Shown here: positions 49,887-62,315 of the stretch, one piece after another
Numbering within the stretch: the first letter of the stretch is position 1
How the letters are laid out: the number at the start of each line of letters is the position of its first letter
Program-made: the position numbers and the translations under genes
DNA from: Heliocidaris tuberculata
Lineage: Eukaryota > Echinodermata > Echinoidea > Camarodonta > Echinometridae
Direction: 5' to 3'
Length of the DNA stretch: 64,000 nucleotides
Assembly (NCBI GenBank): GCA_025618425.1
Contig: CM046837.1
Span: 26,779,793-26,843,792, forward strand
Notes under the pieces: generated by a model
What the model was told of the DNA's origin: nothing
What the model saw: only the letters and a program-made list of their open reading frames with translations
Database searches by the model: none

Positions 49887-50665
49887 CATTTTGGTGCAAT
49901 TTGCAATTTCATACTATTAATTAGTAGTGCGCAAGTCGTTACATAAGATTACAAATCGAATCCAGGCCTGTTAAAACATTGCCAACGCTTTCAAAGGGAC
50001 ATTCAGACGAATTTTACATTTATCTCGTGAATAGGATACAACCTGATATACTATCATGGTGAAGAGGAAAGCAAGTACAACATTATGGTGCAATTTGCAA
50101 TTTCATACTATTAATTGGTAGTGCGCAAGTTGCATTATAAGATTGCAAATCGAATCCAGGCCTGTTAAAACATTGCCAACGTTTTCAAAGGGACATTCAG
50201 ACGAATTTTACATTCATCTCGTGAATAGGATACAACCTGAAATACTATCATGGTGAAGAGGAAAGCAGGTACAACATTATGGAGCAATTTGCAATTTCAT
50301 ACTATTAATTAGTAGTGCGCAAGTCGTAATATAAGATTGGAACTCGAATCCAGGCTTATTATTTAAACATTGCCAACGCTTTCAAAGGGACATTCAGACG
50401 AATTTTACATTTATCTCATGAATAGGATACAACCTGAAATACTATCATGGTGAAGAGGAAAGCAAGTACAACATTTTGGTACAATTTGCAATCTCATACT
50501 ATTAGTTAGTAGTGCGTAAGTCGCATTATAAGATTGCAAATCGAATGAAAGCCTAGTAATACATTGCCAACGCTTTTCATGGGACATTTAGACGAATTTT
50601 ACATTCATCTCGTGAATAGGATACAACCTGAAATACTATCATGGTGAAGAGGAAAGCAAGTACAA

Positions 50666-50859
50666 CATTTTGGTGCAATTTGCAATTTCATACTATTAAT
50701 TAGTAGTGCGCAAGTCGTTACATAAGATTACAAATCGAATCCAGGCCTGTTAAAACATTGCCAACGCTTTCAAAGGGACATTCAGACGAATTTTACATTT
50801 ATCTCGTGAATAGGATACAACCTGAAATACTATCATGGTGAAGAGGAAAGCAAGTACAA
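50666..50859 (+). repeat. Extra slot-12-like A unit between slots 4 and 5
   Basis: Same insertion and same downstream slot 5 form (GCAATTTCATGC with CAGGCTTATTAAAAC) as at 42594. Confidence 0.86.
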
Positions 50860-51053
50860 CATTTTGGTGCAATTTGCAATTTCATGCTATTAATTAGTAG
50901 TGCGCAAGTCGTAATATAAGATTGGAACTCGAATCCAGGCTTATTAAAACATTGCCAACGCTTTCAAAGGGATATTCAGACGAATTTTACATTTATCTCA
51001 TGAATAGGATACAACCTGATATACTATCATGGTGAAGAGGAAAGCAAGTACAA

Positions 51054-51135
51054 CATTATGGTGCAATTTTACATTTATCTCATGAATAGGATACAACCTG
51101 AAATACTATCATGGTGAAGAGGAAAGCAAGTACAA
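51054..51135 (+). repeat. E truncated monomer, slot 6
   Basis: 82 bp, standard junction, in regular slot 5-6-7 order. Confidence 0.9.
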
Positions 51136-52164
51136 CATTATGGTGCAATTTGCAATTTCATACTATTAATTGGTAGTGCGCAAGTCGCATTATAAGATTG
51201 CAAATCGAATGAAAAACCTATTAAAACATGATTGCCAACGCTTTAAAAGGGACTTTCAGACGAATTTTACATCTACTTTGCAGACTTGGATGCTTTATAA
51301 CTTTCCAACGCGAATAGGTTACAAGCTGAAAATACTACCATGCTGTAGAAGAGCGCAAGTACAACCTCGTGGTGCAATTCGCAATCTCATACGATTAGTT
51401 AGTAGTGAAAAATCGCATTATAAGATTGCAAATCGAATGAAAACCTAGTAATACATTGCCAAGGCTTTTCATGGGACATTTAGACGAATTTTACATTCAT
51501 CTCGTGAATAGGATACAACCTGAAATACTATCATGGTGAAGAGGAAAGCAAGTACAACATTTTGGTGCAATTTGCAATTTCATGCTATTAATTAGTAGTG
51601 CGCAAGTCGTAATATAAGATTGGAACTCGAATCCAGGCTTTTTTAAACATTGCCAACGCTTTCAAAGGGACATTCAGACGGATTTTACATTTATCTCATG
51701 AATAGGATACAACCTGAAATACTATCATGGTGAAGAGGAAAGCAAGTACAACATTTTGGTGCAATTAGCAATTTCATATTATTAATTAGTAGTGCGCAAG
51801 TCGGATTATAAGATGGCAAATCGAATGAAAAACCTATTAAAACATTGCCAACGCTTTCAAAGGGACTTTCAGACGGATTTTACATCTACTTTGCAGACTT
51901 GGATGCTTTTATAACTTTCCAACGCGAATAGGATAGAAGCTGAAAATACTGCCATGCTGTAGAAGAGCGCAAGTACAACATTTTGGTGCAATTTGCATCC
52001 TCATCTGATTAGTAAGTAGTCGCATTATAAGATTGCAAATCGAATGAAAGCCTAGTAATACATTGCCAACGCTTTCAAAGGGACATTCAGACGAATTTTA
52101 CATTCATCTCGTGAATAGGATACAACCTGAAATACTATCATGGTGAAGAGGAAAGCAAGTACAA

Positions 52165-52358
52165 CATTTTGGTGCAATTTGCAATTTCATACTATTAATT
52201 AGTAGTGCGCAAGTCGTTACATAAGATTACAAATCGAATCCAGGCCTGTTAAAACATTGCCAACGCTTTCAAAGGGACATTCAGACGAATTTTACATTTA
52301 TCTCATGAATAGGATACAACCTGAAATACTATCATGGTGAAGAGGAAAGCAAGTACAA
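52165..52358 (+). repeat. Chimeric slot 12/13 monomer (E-loss junction)
   Basis: Same chimera, preceded by B186 with AGTAAGTAGTCGC and followed by another B186. It is the first unit of the 3,311-bp duplication. Confidence 0.86.
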
Positions 52359-52544
52359 CATTTTGGTGCAATTTGCATCCTCATCTGATTAGTCAGTAGT
52401 CGCATTATAAGATTGCAAATCGAATGAAAGCCTAGTAATACATTGCCAACGCTTTTCATGGGACATTTAGACGAATTTTACATTTATCTCGTGAATAGGA
52501 TACAACCTGATATACTATCATGGTGAAGAGGAAAGCAAGTACAC

Positions 52545-52626
52545 CATTATGGTGCAATTTTACATATATCTCATGAATAGGATACAACCTGATATACTAT
52601 CATGGTGAAGAGGAAAGCAAGTACAA
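52545..52626 (+). repeat. E2 truncated monomer, left duplication copy
   Basis: 82 bp E2 type; counterpart of 55856-55937, exactly 3,311 bp away. Confidence 0.9.
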
Positions 52627-53812
52627 CATTTTGGTGCAATTTGCAATTTCATACTATTAATTGGTAGTGCGCAAGTCGCATTATAAGATTGCGAATCGAA
52701 TGAAAAACCTATTAAAACATGATTGCCAACGCTTTCAAAGGGACTTTCAGACGAATTTTACATCTACTTTGCAGACTTGGATGCTTTATAACTTTCCAAC
52801 GCGAATAGGATAGAAGCTGAAAATACTGCCATGCTGTAGAAGAGCGCAAGTACAACATTTTGGTGCAATTTGCATCCTCATCTGATTAGTCAGTAGTCGC
52901 ATTATAAGATTGCAAATCGAATGAAAGCCTAGTAATACATTGCCAACGCTTTTCATGGGACATTTAGACGAATTTTACATTTATCTCGTAAATAGGATAC
53001 AACCTGAAAATACTATCATGGTGAAGAGGAAAGCAAGTACAACATTTTGGTGCAATTCGCAATCTCATACGATTAGTTAGTAGTGCGTAAGTCGCATTAT
53101 AAGATTGCAAATCGAATGAAAGCCTAGTAATACATTGCCAACGCTTTTCATGGGACATTTAGACGAATTTTACATTCATCTCGTGAATAGGATACAACCT
53201 GAAATACTATCATGGTGAAGAGGAAAGCAAGTACAACATTTTGGTGCAATTTGCAATTTCATGCTATTAATTAGTAGTGCGCAAGTCGTAATAAAAGATT
53301 ACAAATCGAATCCAGGCCTGTTAAAACATTGCCAACGCTTTCAAAGGGACATTCAGACGAATTTTACATTTATCTCGTGAATAGGATACAACCTGAAATA
53401 CTATCATGGTGAAGAGGAAAGCAAGTACAACATTTTGGTGCAATTTGCAATTTCATACTATTAATTAGTAGTGCAAAAGTCGCGTTATAAGATTGCAAAT
53501 TTGACTGAAAGACCTATTAAAACATTGCCAACGCTTTCAAAGGGATTTTCAGACGAATCTTACATCTACTTGGCAGACTTGAATGCTTTATAACTTTCCA
53601 ACGCGAATAGGTTACAAGCTGAAAATACTGCCATGCTGTAAACGAGCGCAAGTACAACATTTTGGCGCAATTTGCATCCTCATCTGATTAGTCAGTAGTC
53701 GCATTATAAGATTGCAAATCGAATGAAAGCCTAGTAATACATTGCGAACGCTTTTCATGGGACATTTAGACGAATTTTACATTCATCTCGTAAATAGGAT
53801 ACAACCTGAAAT

Positions 53813-53843
53813 AGCATGGTAGCATGATAGCATGATAGCATGG
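53813..53843 (+). repeat. GCATGRTA mini-array, left duplication copy
   Basis: Standard run; counterpart of 57124-57154. Confidence 0.92.
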
Positions 53844-55475
53844 TGAAGAGGAAAGCAAGTACAACATTTTGGTGCAACTTGCAATTTCATACTATTAATT
53901 GGTAGTGCGCAAGTCGCATTATAAGATTGCAAATCGAAGCCAGGCCTGTTAAAACATTGCCAACGATTTCAAAAGGACATTTAGACGAATTTTACATTCA
54001 TCTCGTGAATAGTATACAACCTGAAATACTATCATGGTGAAGAGGAAAGCAGGTACAACATTATGGTGCAATTTACAATTTCATACTATTAATTGGTAGT
54101 GGGCAAGTCGCATTATAAGATTGCAAATCGAATGAAAAACCTATTAAAACATTGCCAACGCTTTCAAAGGGATTTTCAGACGAATCTTACATCTACTTGG
54201 CAGACTTGGATGCTTTATAACTTTCCAACGCGAATAGGTTACAAGCTGAAAATACTGCCATGCTGTAGAACAGCGCACGTACAAACTCGTGGTACAATTT
54301 GCAATCTCATACGATTAGTTAGTAGTGCGTAAGTCGCATTATAAGATTGCAAATCGAATGAAAGCCTAGTAATACATTGCCAACGCTTTTCATAGGACAT
54401 TTAGACGAATTTTACATTCATCTCGTGAATAGGATACAACCTGAAAATACTACCATACTGAAGAAGAGCGCAAGTACAACCTCGTGGTGCAATTTGCAAT
54501 CTCATACGATTAGTCAGTAGTGCGCAAGTTGCATTATAAGATTGCAAATCGAATGAAAGCCTAGTAATACATTGCCAACGCTTTTCATGGGACATTTAGA
54601 CGAATTTTACATTTATCTCGTGAATAGGATACAACCTAAAAATACTATCATGGTGAAGAGGAAAGCAAGTAAAACATTTTGGTACAATTTGCAATCTCAT
54701 ACTATTAGTTAGTAGTGCGTAAGTCGCATTATAAGATTGCAAATCGAATGAAAGCCTAGTAATACATTGCCAACGCTTTTCATGGGACATTTAGACGAAT
54801 TTTACATTCATCTCGTGAATAGGATACAACCTGAAATACTATCATGGTGAAGAGGAAAGCAAGTACAACATTTTGGTGCAATTTGCAATTTCATGCTATT
54901 AATTAGTAGTGCGCAAGTCGTAATATAAGATTGGAACTCGAATCCAGGCTTTTTTAAACATTGCCAACGCTTTCAAAGGGACATTCAGACGGATTTTACA
55001 TTTATCTCATGAATAGGATACAACCTGAAATACTATCATGGTGAAGAGGAAAGCAAGTACAACATTTTGGTGCAATTAGCAATTTCATATTATTAATTAG
55101 TAGTGCGCAAGTCGGATTATAAGATGGCAAATCGAATGAAAAACCTATTAAAACATTGCCAACGCTTTCAAAGGGACTTTCAGACGGATTTTACATCTAC
55201 TTTGCAGACTTGGATGCTTTTATAACTTTCCAACGCGAATAGGATAGAAGCTGAAAATACTGCCATGCTGTAGAAGAGCGCAAGTACAACATTTTGGTGC
55301 AATTTGCATCCTCATCTGATTAGTCAGTAGTCGCATTATAAGATTGCAAATCGAATGAAAGCCTAGTAATACATTGCCAACGCTTTTCATGGGACATTTA
55401 GACGAATTTTACATTCATCTCGTAAATAGGATACAACTTGAAATACTATAATGGTGAAGAGGAAAGCAAGTACAA

Positions 55476-55669
55476 CATTTTGGTGCAATTTGCAATTTCA
55501 TGCTATTAATTAGTAGTGCGTAAGTCGTTACATAAGATTACAAATCGAATCCAGGCCTGTTAAAACATTGCCAACGCTTTCAAAGGGACATTCAGACGAA
55601 TTTTACATTTATCTCGTGAATAGGATACAACCTGAAATACTATCATGGTGAAGAGGAAAGCAAGTACAA
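55476..55669 (+). repeat. Duplication-junction chimeric monomer
   Basis: Left part (TTCATGCTATTAATTAG, GTGCGTAAGTCGT) matches the slot 26 unit at 58787; right part (TTACATAAGATTACAAATC onward) matches the slot 12 unit at 52165. The switch falls at about 55521-55530 in GTCGT, common to both parents. This is the crossover point of the 3,311-bp tandem duplication. Confidence 0.9.
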
Positions 55670-55855
55670 CATTTTGGTGCAATTTGCATCCTCATCTGAT
55701 TAGTCAGTAGTCGCATTATAAGATTGCAAATCGAATGAAAGCCTAGTAATACATTGCCAACGCTTTTCATGGGACATTTAGACGAATTTTACATTTATCT
55801 CGTGAATAGGATACAACCTGAAATACTATCATGGTGAAGAGGAAAGCAAGTACAC

Positions 55856-55937
55856 CATTATGGTGCAATTTTACATATATCTCATGAATAGGATACAACC
55901 TGATATACTATCATGGTGAAGAGGAAAGCAAGTACAA
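55856..55937 (+). repeat. E2 truncated monomer, right duplication copy
   Basis: 82 bp E2 type; counterpart of 52545-52626. Confidence 0.9.
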
Positions 55938-57123
55938 CATTATGGTGCAATTTGCAATTTCATACTATTAATTGGTAGTGCGCAAGTCGCATTATAAGAT
56001 TGCGAATCGAATGAAAAACCTATTAAAACATGATTGCCAACGCTTTCAAAGGGATTTTCAGACGAATCTTACATCTACTTTGCAGACTTGGATGCTTTAT
56101 AACTTTCCAACGCGAATAGGATAGAAGCTGAAAATACTGCCATGCTGTAGAAGAGCGCAAGTACAACATTTTGGTGCAATTTGCATCCTCATCTGATTAG
56201 TCAGTAGTCGCATTATAAGATTGCAAATCGAATGAAAGCCTAGTAATACATTGCCAACGCTTTTCATGGGACATTTAGACGAATTTTACATTTATCTCGT
56301 AAATAGGATACAACCTGAAAATACTATCATGGTGAAGAGGAAAGCAAGTACAACATTTTGGTGCAATTCGCAATCTCATACGATTAGTTAGTAGTGCGTA
56401 AGTCGCATTATAAGATTGCAAATCGAATGAAAGCCTAGTAATACATTGCCAACGCTTTTCATGGGACATTTAGACGAATTTTACATTCATCTCGTGAATA
56501 GGATACAACCTGAAATACTATCATGGTGAAGAGGAAAGCAAGTACAACATTTTGGTGCAATTTGCAATTTCATGCTATTAATTAGTAGTGTGCAAGTCGT
56601 AATAAAAGATTACAAATCGAATCCAGGCCTGTTAAAACATTGCCAACGCTTTCAAAGGGTTATTCAGACGAATTTTACATTTATCTCGTGAATAGGATAC
56701 AACCTGAAATACTATCATGGTGAAGAGGAAAGCAAGTACAACATTTTGGTGCAATTTGCAATTTCATACTATTAATTAGTAGTGCAAAAGTCGCGTTATA
56801 AGATTTCAAATTTGACTGAAAGACCTATTAAAACATTGCCAACGCTTTCAAAGGGATTTTCAGACGAATCTTACATCTACTTGGCAGACTTGAATGCTTT
56901 ATAACTTTCCAACGCGAATAGGTTACAAGCTGAAAATACTGCCATGCTGTAAACGAGCGCAAGTACAACATTTTGGCGCAATTTGCATCCTCATCTGATT
57001 AGTCAGTAGTCGCATTATAAGATTGCAAATCGAATGAAAGCCTAGTAATACATTGCGAACGCTTTTCATGGGACATTTAGACGAATTTTACATTCATCTC
57101 GTAAATAGGATACAACCTGAAAT

Positions 57124-57154
57124 AGCATGGTAGCATGATAGCATGATAGCATGG
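57124..57154 (+). repeat. GCATGRTA mini-array, right duplication copy
   Basis: Standard run; counterpart of 53813-53843. Confidence 0.92.
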
Positions 57155-58786
57155 TGAAGAGGAAAGCAAGTACAACATTTTGGTGCAACTTGCAATTTCA
57201 TACTATTAATTGGTAGTGCGCAAGTCGCATTATAAGATTGCAAATCGAAGCCAGGCCTGTTAAAACATTGCCAACGATTTCAAAAGGACATTTAGACGAA
57301 TTTTACATTCATCTCGTGAATAGTATACAACCTGAAATACTATCATGGTGAAGAGGAAAGCAGGTACAACATTATGGTGCAATTTACAATTTCATACTAT
57401 TAATTGGTAGTGGGCAAGTCGCATTATAAGATTGCGAATCGAATGAAAAACCTATTAAAACATTGCCAACGCTTTCAAAGGGATTTTCAGACGAATCTTA
57501 CATCTACTTGGCAGACTTGGATGCTTTATAACTTTCCAACGCGAATAGGTTACAAGCTGAAAATACTGCCATGCTGTAGAACAGCGCACGTACAAACTCG
57601 TGGTACAATTTGCAATCTCATCAGATTAGTTAGAAGTGCGTAAGTCGCATTATAAGATTGCAAATCGAATGAAAGCCTAGTAATACATTGCCAACGCTTT
57701 TCATAGGACATTTAGACGAATTTTACATTCATCTCGTGAATAGGATACAACCTGAAAATACTACCATACTGAAGAAGAGCGCAAGTACAACCTCGTGGTG
57801 CAATTTGCAATCTCATACGATTAGTCAGTAGTGCGCAAGTTGCATTATAAGATTGCAAATCGAATGAAAGCCTAGTAATACATTGCCAACGCTTTTCATG
57901 GGACATTTAGACGAATTTTACATTTATCTCGTGAATAGGATACAACCTAAAAATACTATCATGGTGAAGAGGAAAGCAAGTAAAACATTTTGGTACAATT
58001 TGCAATCTCATACTATTAGTTAGTAGTGCGTAAGTCGCATTATAAGATTGCAAATCGAATGAAAGCCTAGTAATACATTGCCAACGCTTTTCATGGGACA
58101 TTTAGACGAATTTTACATTCATCTCGTGAATAGGATACAACCTGAAATACTATCATGGTGAAGAGGAAAGCAAGTACAACATTTTGGTGCAATTTGCAAT
58201 TTCATGCTATTAATTAGTAGTGCGCAAGTCGTAATATAAGATTGGAACTCGAATCCAGGCTTTTTTAAACATTGCCAACGCTTTCAAAGGGACATTCAGA
58301 CGGATTTTACATTTATCTCATGAATAGGATACAACCTGAAATACTATCATGGTGAAGAGGAAAGCAAGTACAACATTTTGGTGCAATTAGCAATTTCATA
58401 TTATTAATTAGTAGTGCGCAAGTCGGATTATAAGATGGCAAATCGAATGAAAAACCTATTAAAACATTGCCAACGCTTTCAAAGGGACTTTCAGACGGAT
58501 TTTACATCTACTTTGCAGACTTGGATGCTTTTATAACTTTCCAACGCGAATAGGATAGAAGCTGAAAATACTGCCATGCTGTAGAAGAGCGCAAGTACAA
58601 CATTTTGGTGCAATTTGCATCCTCATCTGATTAGTCAGTAGTCGCATTATAAGATTGCAAATCGAATGAAAGCCTAGTAATACATTGCCAACGCTTTTCA
58701 TGGGACATTTAGACGAATTTTACATTCATCTCGTAAATAGGATACAACTTGAAATACTATAATGGTGAAGAGGAAAGCAAGTACAA

Positions 58787-60231
58787 CATTTTGGTGCAAT
58801 TTGCAATTTCATGCTATTAATTAGTAGTGCGTAAGTCGTAATATAAGATTGGAACTCGAATCCAGGCTTTTTTAAACATTGCCAACGCTTTCAAAGGGAC
58901 ATTCAGACGGATTTTACATTTATCTCATGAATAGGATACAACCTGATATACTATCATGGTGAAGAGGAAAGCAAGTACAACATTATGGTGCCATTTGCAA
59001 TTTGCATTCTCATCCGATTAGTCAGTAGTGCGCAAGTCGCATTATAAGATTGCAAATCGAATGAAAGCCTAGTAATACATTGCCAACGCTTTTCATGGGA
59101 CATTTAGACGAATTTTACATTCATCTCGTAAATAGGATACAACCTGAAATAGCATGGTAGCATGATAGCATGATAGCATGGTGAAGAGGAAAGCAAGTAC
59201 AACATTTTGGTGCAACTTGCAATTTCATACTATTAATTGGTAGTGCGCAAGTCGCATTATAAGATTGCAAATCGAATCCAGGCCTGTTAAAACATTGCCA
59301 ACGTTTTCAAAAGGACATTTAGACGAATTTTACATTCATCTCGTGAATAGGATACAACCTGAAATACTATCATGGTGAAGAGGAAAGCAGGTACAACATT
59401 ATGGTGCAATTTGCAATTTCATACTATTAATTGGTAGTGCGCAAGTCGCATTATAAGATTACAAATCGAATGAAAAACCTATTAAAACATGATTGCCAAC
59501 GCTTTAAAAGGGACTTTCAGACGAATTTTACATCTACTTTGCAGACTTGGATGCTTTATAACTTTCCAACGCGAATAGGTTACAAGCTGAAAATACTACC
59601 ATGCTGTAGAAGAGCGCAAGTACAACCTCGTGGTGCAATTCGCAATCTCATACGATTAGTTAGTAGTGAAAAATCGCATTATAAGATTGCAAATCGAATG
59701 AAAACCTAGTAATACATTGCCAACGCTTTTCATGGGACATTTAGACGAATTTTACATTCATCTCGTGAATAGGATACAACCTGAAATACTATCATGGTGA
59801 AGAGGAAAGCAAGTACAACATTTTGGTGCAATTAGCAATTTCATATTATTAATTAGTAGTGCGCAAGTCGGATTATAAGATGGCAAATCGAATGAAAAAC
59901 CTATTAAAACATTGCCAAAGCTTTCAAAGGGACTTTCAGACGGATTTTACATCTACTTTGCAGACTTGGATGCTTTTATAACTTTCCAACGCGAATAGGA
60001 TAGAAGCTGAAAATACTGCCATGCTGTAGAAGAGCGCAAGTACAACATTTTGGTGCAATTTGCATCCTCATCTGATTAGTCAGTAGTCGCATTATAAGAT
60101 TGCAAATCGAATGAAAGCCTAGTAATACATTGCCAACGCTTTCAAAGGGACATTCAGACAAATTTTACATTCATCTCGTGAATAGGATACAACCTGAAAT
60201 ACTATCATGGTGAAGAGGAAAGCAAGTACAA
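58787..60231 (+). repeat. HOR slots 26-32
   Basis: Unit starts 58787 (slot 26), 58981 (27, D, 222 bp), 59203 (28), 59397 (29, C), then slots 30, 31 (C) and 32 (B186), with slot 1 at 60232. The D unit is 8 bp longer than other slot 27 units because it retains GCGCAAGT (CAGTAGTGCGCAAGTCGC), which the other D and B186 units have lost. This is either the ancestral form or a conversion from an ordinary B unit. Slot 31 has CCAAAGCTTTC where all others have CCAACGCTTTC (about 59917). Confidence 0.88.
59151..59181 (+). repeat. GCATGRTA mini-array, slot 27, long D unit
   Basis: Standard run in the 222-bp D unit that keeps GCGCAAGT. Confidence 0.92.
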
Positions 60232-60425
60232 CATTTTGGTGCAATTTGCAATTTCATACTATTAATTAGTAGTGCGCAAGTCGTTACATAAGATTACAAA
60301 TCGAATCCAGGCCTGTTAAAACATTGCCAACGCTTTCAAAGGGACATTCAGACGAATTTTACATTTATCTCGTGAATAGGATACAACCTGAAATACTATC
60401 ATGGTGAAGAGGAAAGCAAGTACAA

Positions 60426-60619
60426 CATTATGGTGTAATTTGCAATTTCATACTATTAATTAGTAGTGCGCAAGTCGCATTATAAGATTGCAAATCGAAT
60501 CCAGGCCTATTAAAACATTGCCAACGCTTTCAAAGGGACATTCAGACGAACTTTACATTCATCTCGTGAATAGGATACAACCTGAAATACTATCATGGTG
60601 AAGAGGAAAGCAGGTACAA
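60426..60619 (+). repeat. Full-length A unit with slot 13 (E) marker
   Basis: Occupies slot 2 but begins TATGGTGTAATTTGC; the GTGTAAT change is otherwise the mark of slot 13 E units. It looks like an exchange or conversion between the slot 12-13 and slot 1-2 regions, which share the CGTTACATAAG unit upstream. Confidence 0.78.
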
Positions 60620-61010
60620 CATTATGGAGCAATTTGCAATTTCATACTATTAATTGGTAGTGCGCAAGTCGTAATATAAGATTGGAACTCGAATCCAGGC
60701 TTATTATTTAAACATTGCCAACGCTTTCAAAGGGACATTCAGAAGAATTTTACATTTATCTCATGAATAGGATACAACCTGAAATACTATCATGGTGAAG
60801 AGGAAAGCAAGTTCAACATTTTGGTGCAATTAGCAATTTAATGCTATTAATTAGTAGTGCGCAAGTCGTAATATAAGATTGGAACTCGAATCCAGGCTTA
60901 TTAAAACATTGCCAACGCTTTCAAAGGGATATTCAGACGAATTTTACATTTATCTCATGAATAGGATACAACCTGATATACTATCATGGTGAAGAGGAAA
61001 GCAAGTACAA

Positions 61011-61092
61011 CATTATGGTGCAATTTTACATTTATCTCATGAATAGGATACAACCTGAAATACTATCATGGTGAAGAGGAAAGCAAGTACAA
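61011..61092 (+). repeat. E truncated monomer, slot 6
   Basis: 82 bp, standard junction, after a slot 5 unit that directly follows slot 3. Confidence 0.9.
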
Positions 61093-62121
61093 CATTATGG
61101 TGCAATTTGCAATTTCATACTATTAATTGGTAGTGCGCAAGTCGCATTATAAGATTGCAAATCGAATGAAAAACCTATTAAAACATGATTGCCAACGCTT
61201 TAAAAGGGACTTTCAGACGAATTTTACATCTACTTTGCAGACTTGGATGCTTTATAACTTTCCAACGCGAATAGGTTACAAGCTGAAAATACTACCATGC
61301 TGTAGAAGAGCGCAAGTACAACCTCGTGGTGCAATTCGCAATCTCATACGATTAGTTAGTAGTGAAAAATCGCATTATAAGATTGCAAATCGAATGAAAA
61401 CCTAGTAATACATTGCCAACGCTTTTCATGGGACATTTAGACGAATTTTACATTCATCTCGTGAATAGGATACAACCTGAAATACTATCATGGTGAAGAG
61501 GAAAGCAAGTACAACATTTTGGTGCAATTTGCAATTTCATGCTATTAATTAGTAGTGCGCAAGTCGTAATATAAGATTGGAACTCGAATCCAGGCTTTTT
61601 TAAACATTGCCAACGCTTACAAAGGGACATTCAGACGGATTTTACATTTATCTCATGAATAGGATACAACCTGAAATACTATCATGGTGAAGAGGAAAGC
61701 AAGTACAACATTTTGGTGCAATTAGCAATTTCATATTATTAATTAGTAGTGCGCAAGTCGGATTATAAGATGGCAAATCGAATGAAAAACCTATTAAAAC
61801 ATTGCCAACGCTTTCAAAGGGACTTTCAGACGGATTTTACATCTACTTTGCAGACTTGGATGCTTTTATAACTTTCCAACGCGAATAGGATAGAAGCTGA
61901 AAATACTGCCATGCTGTAGAAGAGCGCAAGTACAACATTTTGGTGCAATTTGCATCCTCATCTGATTAGGAAGTACTCGCATTATAAGATTGCAAATCGA
62001 ATGAAAGCCTAGTAATACATTGCCAACGCTTTCAAAGGGACATTCAGACGAATTTTACATTCATCTCGTGAATGGGATACAACCTGAAATACTATCATGG
62101 TGAAGAGGAAAGCAAGTACAA

Positions 62122-62315
62122 CATTTTGGTGCAATTTGCAATTTCATACTATTAATTAGTAGTGCGCAAGTCGTTACATAAGATTACAAATCGAATCCAG
62201 GCCTGTTAAAACATTGCCAACGCTTTCAAAGGGACATTCAGACGAATTTTACATTTATCTCATGAATAGGATACAACCTGAAATACTATCATGGTGAAGA
62301 GGAAAGCAAGTACAA
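62122..62315 (+). repeat. Chimeric slot 12/13 monomer (E-loss junction)
   Basis: Same chimera, preceded by B186 with AGGAAGTACTCGC and followed by a slot 2-like A, matching the arrangement at 32049. Confidence 0.86.

Larger units (their letters stand above)
49887..52164 (+). repeat. HOR slots 1-11 with extra slot-12-like unit
   Basis: Unit starts 49887 (1), 50081 (2), 50275 (3), 50472 (4), 50666 (extra A with CGTTACATAAG), 50860 (5), 51054 (6, E), 51136 (7, C), 51365 (8), 51558 (9), 51752 (10, C), 51979 (11, B186). The extra unit between slots 4 and 5 is the same insertion seen at 42594 and, in a shortened context, at 30550. The slot 11 unit has AGTAAGTAGTCGC instead of AGTCAGTAGTCGC, a variant found elsewhere only at 31894 and 61968. 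Confidence 0.9.
52165..55475 (+). repeat. 3,311-bp tandem duplication, left copy
   Basis: Units: slot 12 (52165), B186 (52359), E2 (52545), C (52627), B186 (52855), B (53042), slot 14 (53236), slot 15 C, D (GCATGATA run at 53813), slot 17, slot 18 C, three B (54285, 54480, 54675), slot 23 (54869), slot 24 C and slot 25 B186, ending with the private ACTTGAAATACTATAATGG near 55436. It matches 55476-58786 base for base in length (3,311 bp) with only scattered substitutions; I noted roughly a dozen. The left end differs from the right copy because the junction unit is chimeric. Confidence 0.92.
55476..58786 (+). repeat. 3,311-bp tandem duplication, right copy
   Basis: Same unit order as the left copy: chimeric A (55476), B186 (55670), E2 (55856), C (55938), B186, B, slot 14, slot 15 C, D (run at 57124), slots 17-18, three B (57596, 57791, 57986), slot 23 (58180), slot 24 C and slot 25 B186. 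The private ACTTGAAATACTATAATGG recurs at 58742, exactly 3,311 bp after 55431. Other shared private changes include TTTGACTGAAAGACC in slot 15 (53501 and 56812 areas). Constant length and low divergence point to a recent event. Confidence 0.92.
60232..62121 (+). repeat. HOR slots 1-11, slot 4 missing
   Basis: Unit starts 60232 (1), 60426 (slot 2 with the slot 13 marker GTGTAATTT), 60620 (3), 60817 (5), 61011 (6, E), 61093 (7, C), then slots 8, 9, 10 (C) and 11 (B186). Slot 4 is skipped: slot 3 passes directly into slot 5, with a GTTCAACATT change at the boundary. Slot 11 carries AGGAAGTACTCGC, close to the AGTAAGTACTCGC at 31894, linking this copy to the mosaic at 31863-32242. Confidence 0.87.
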
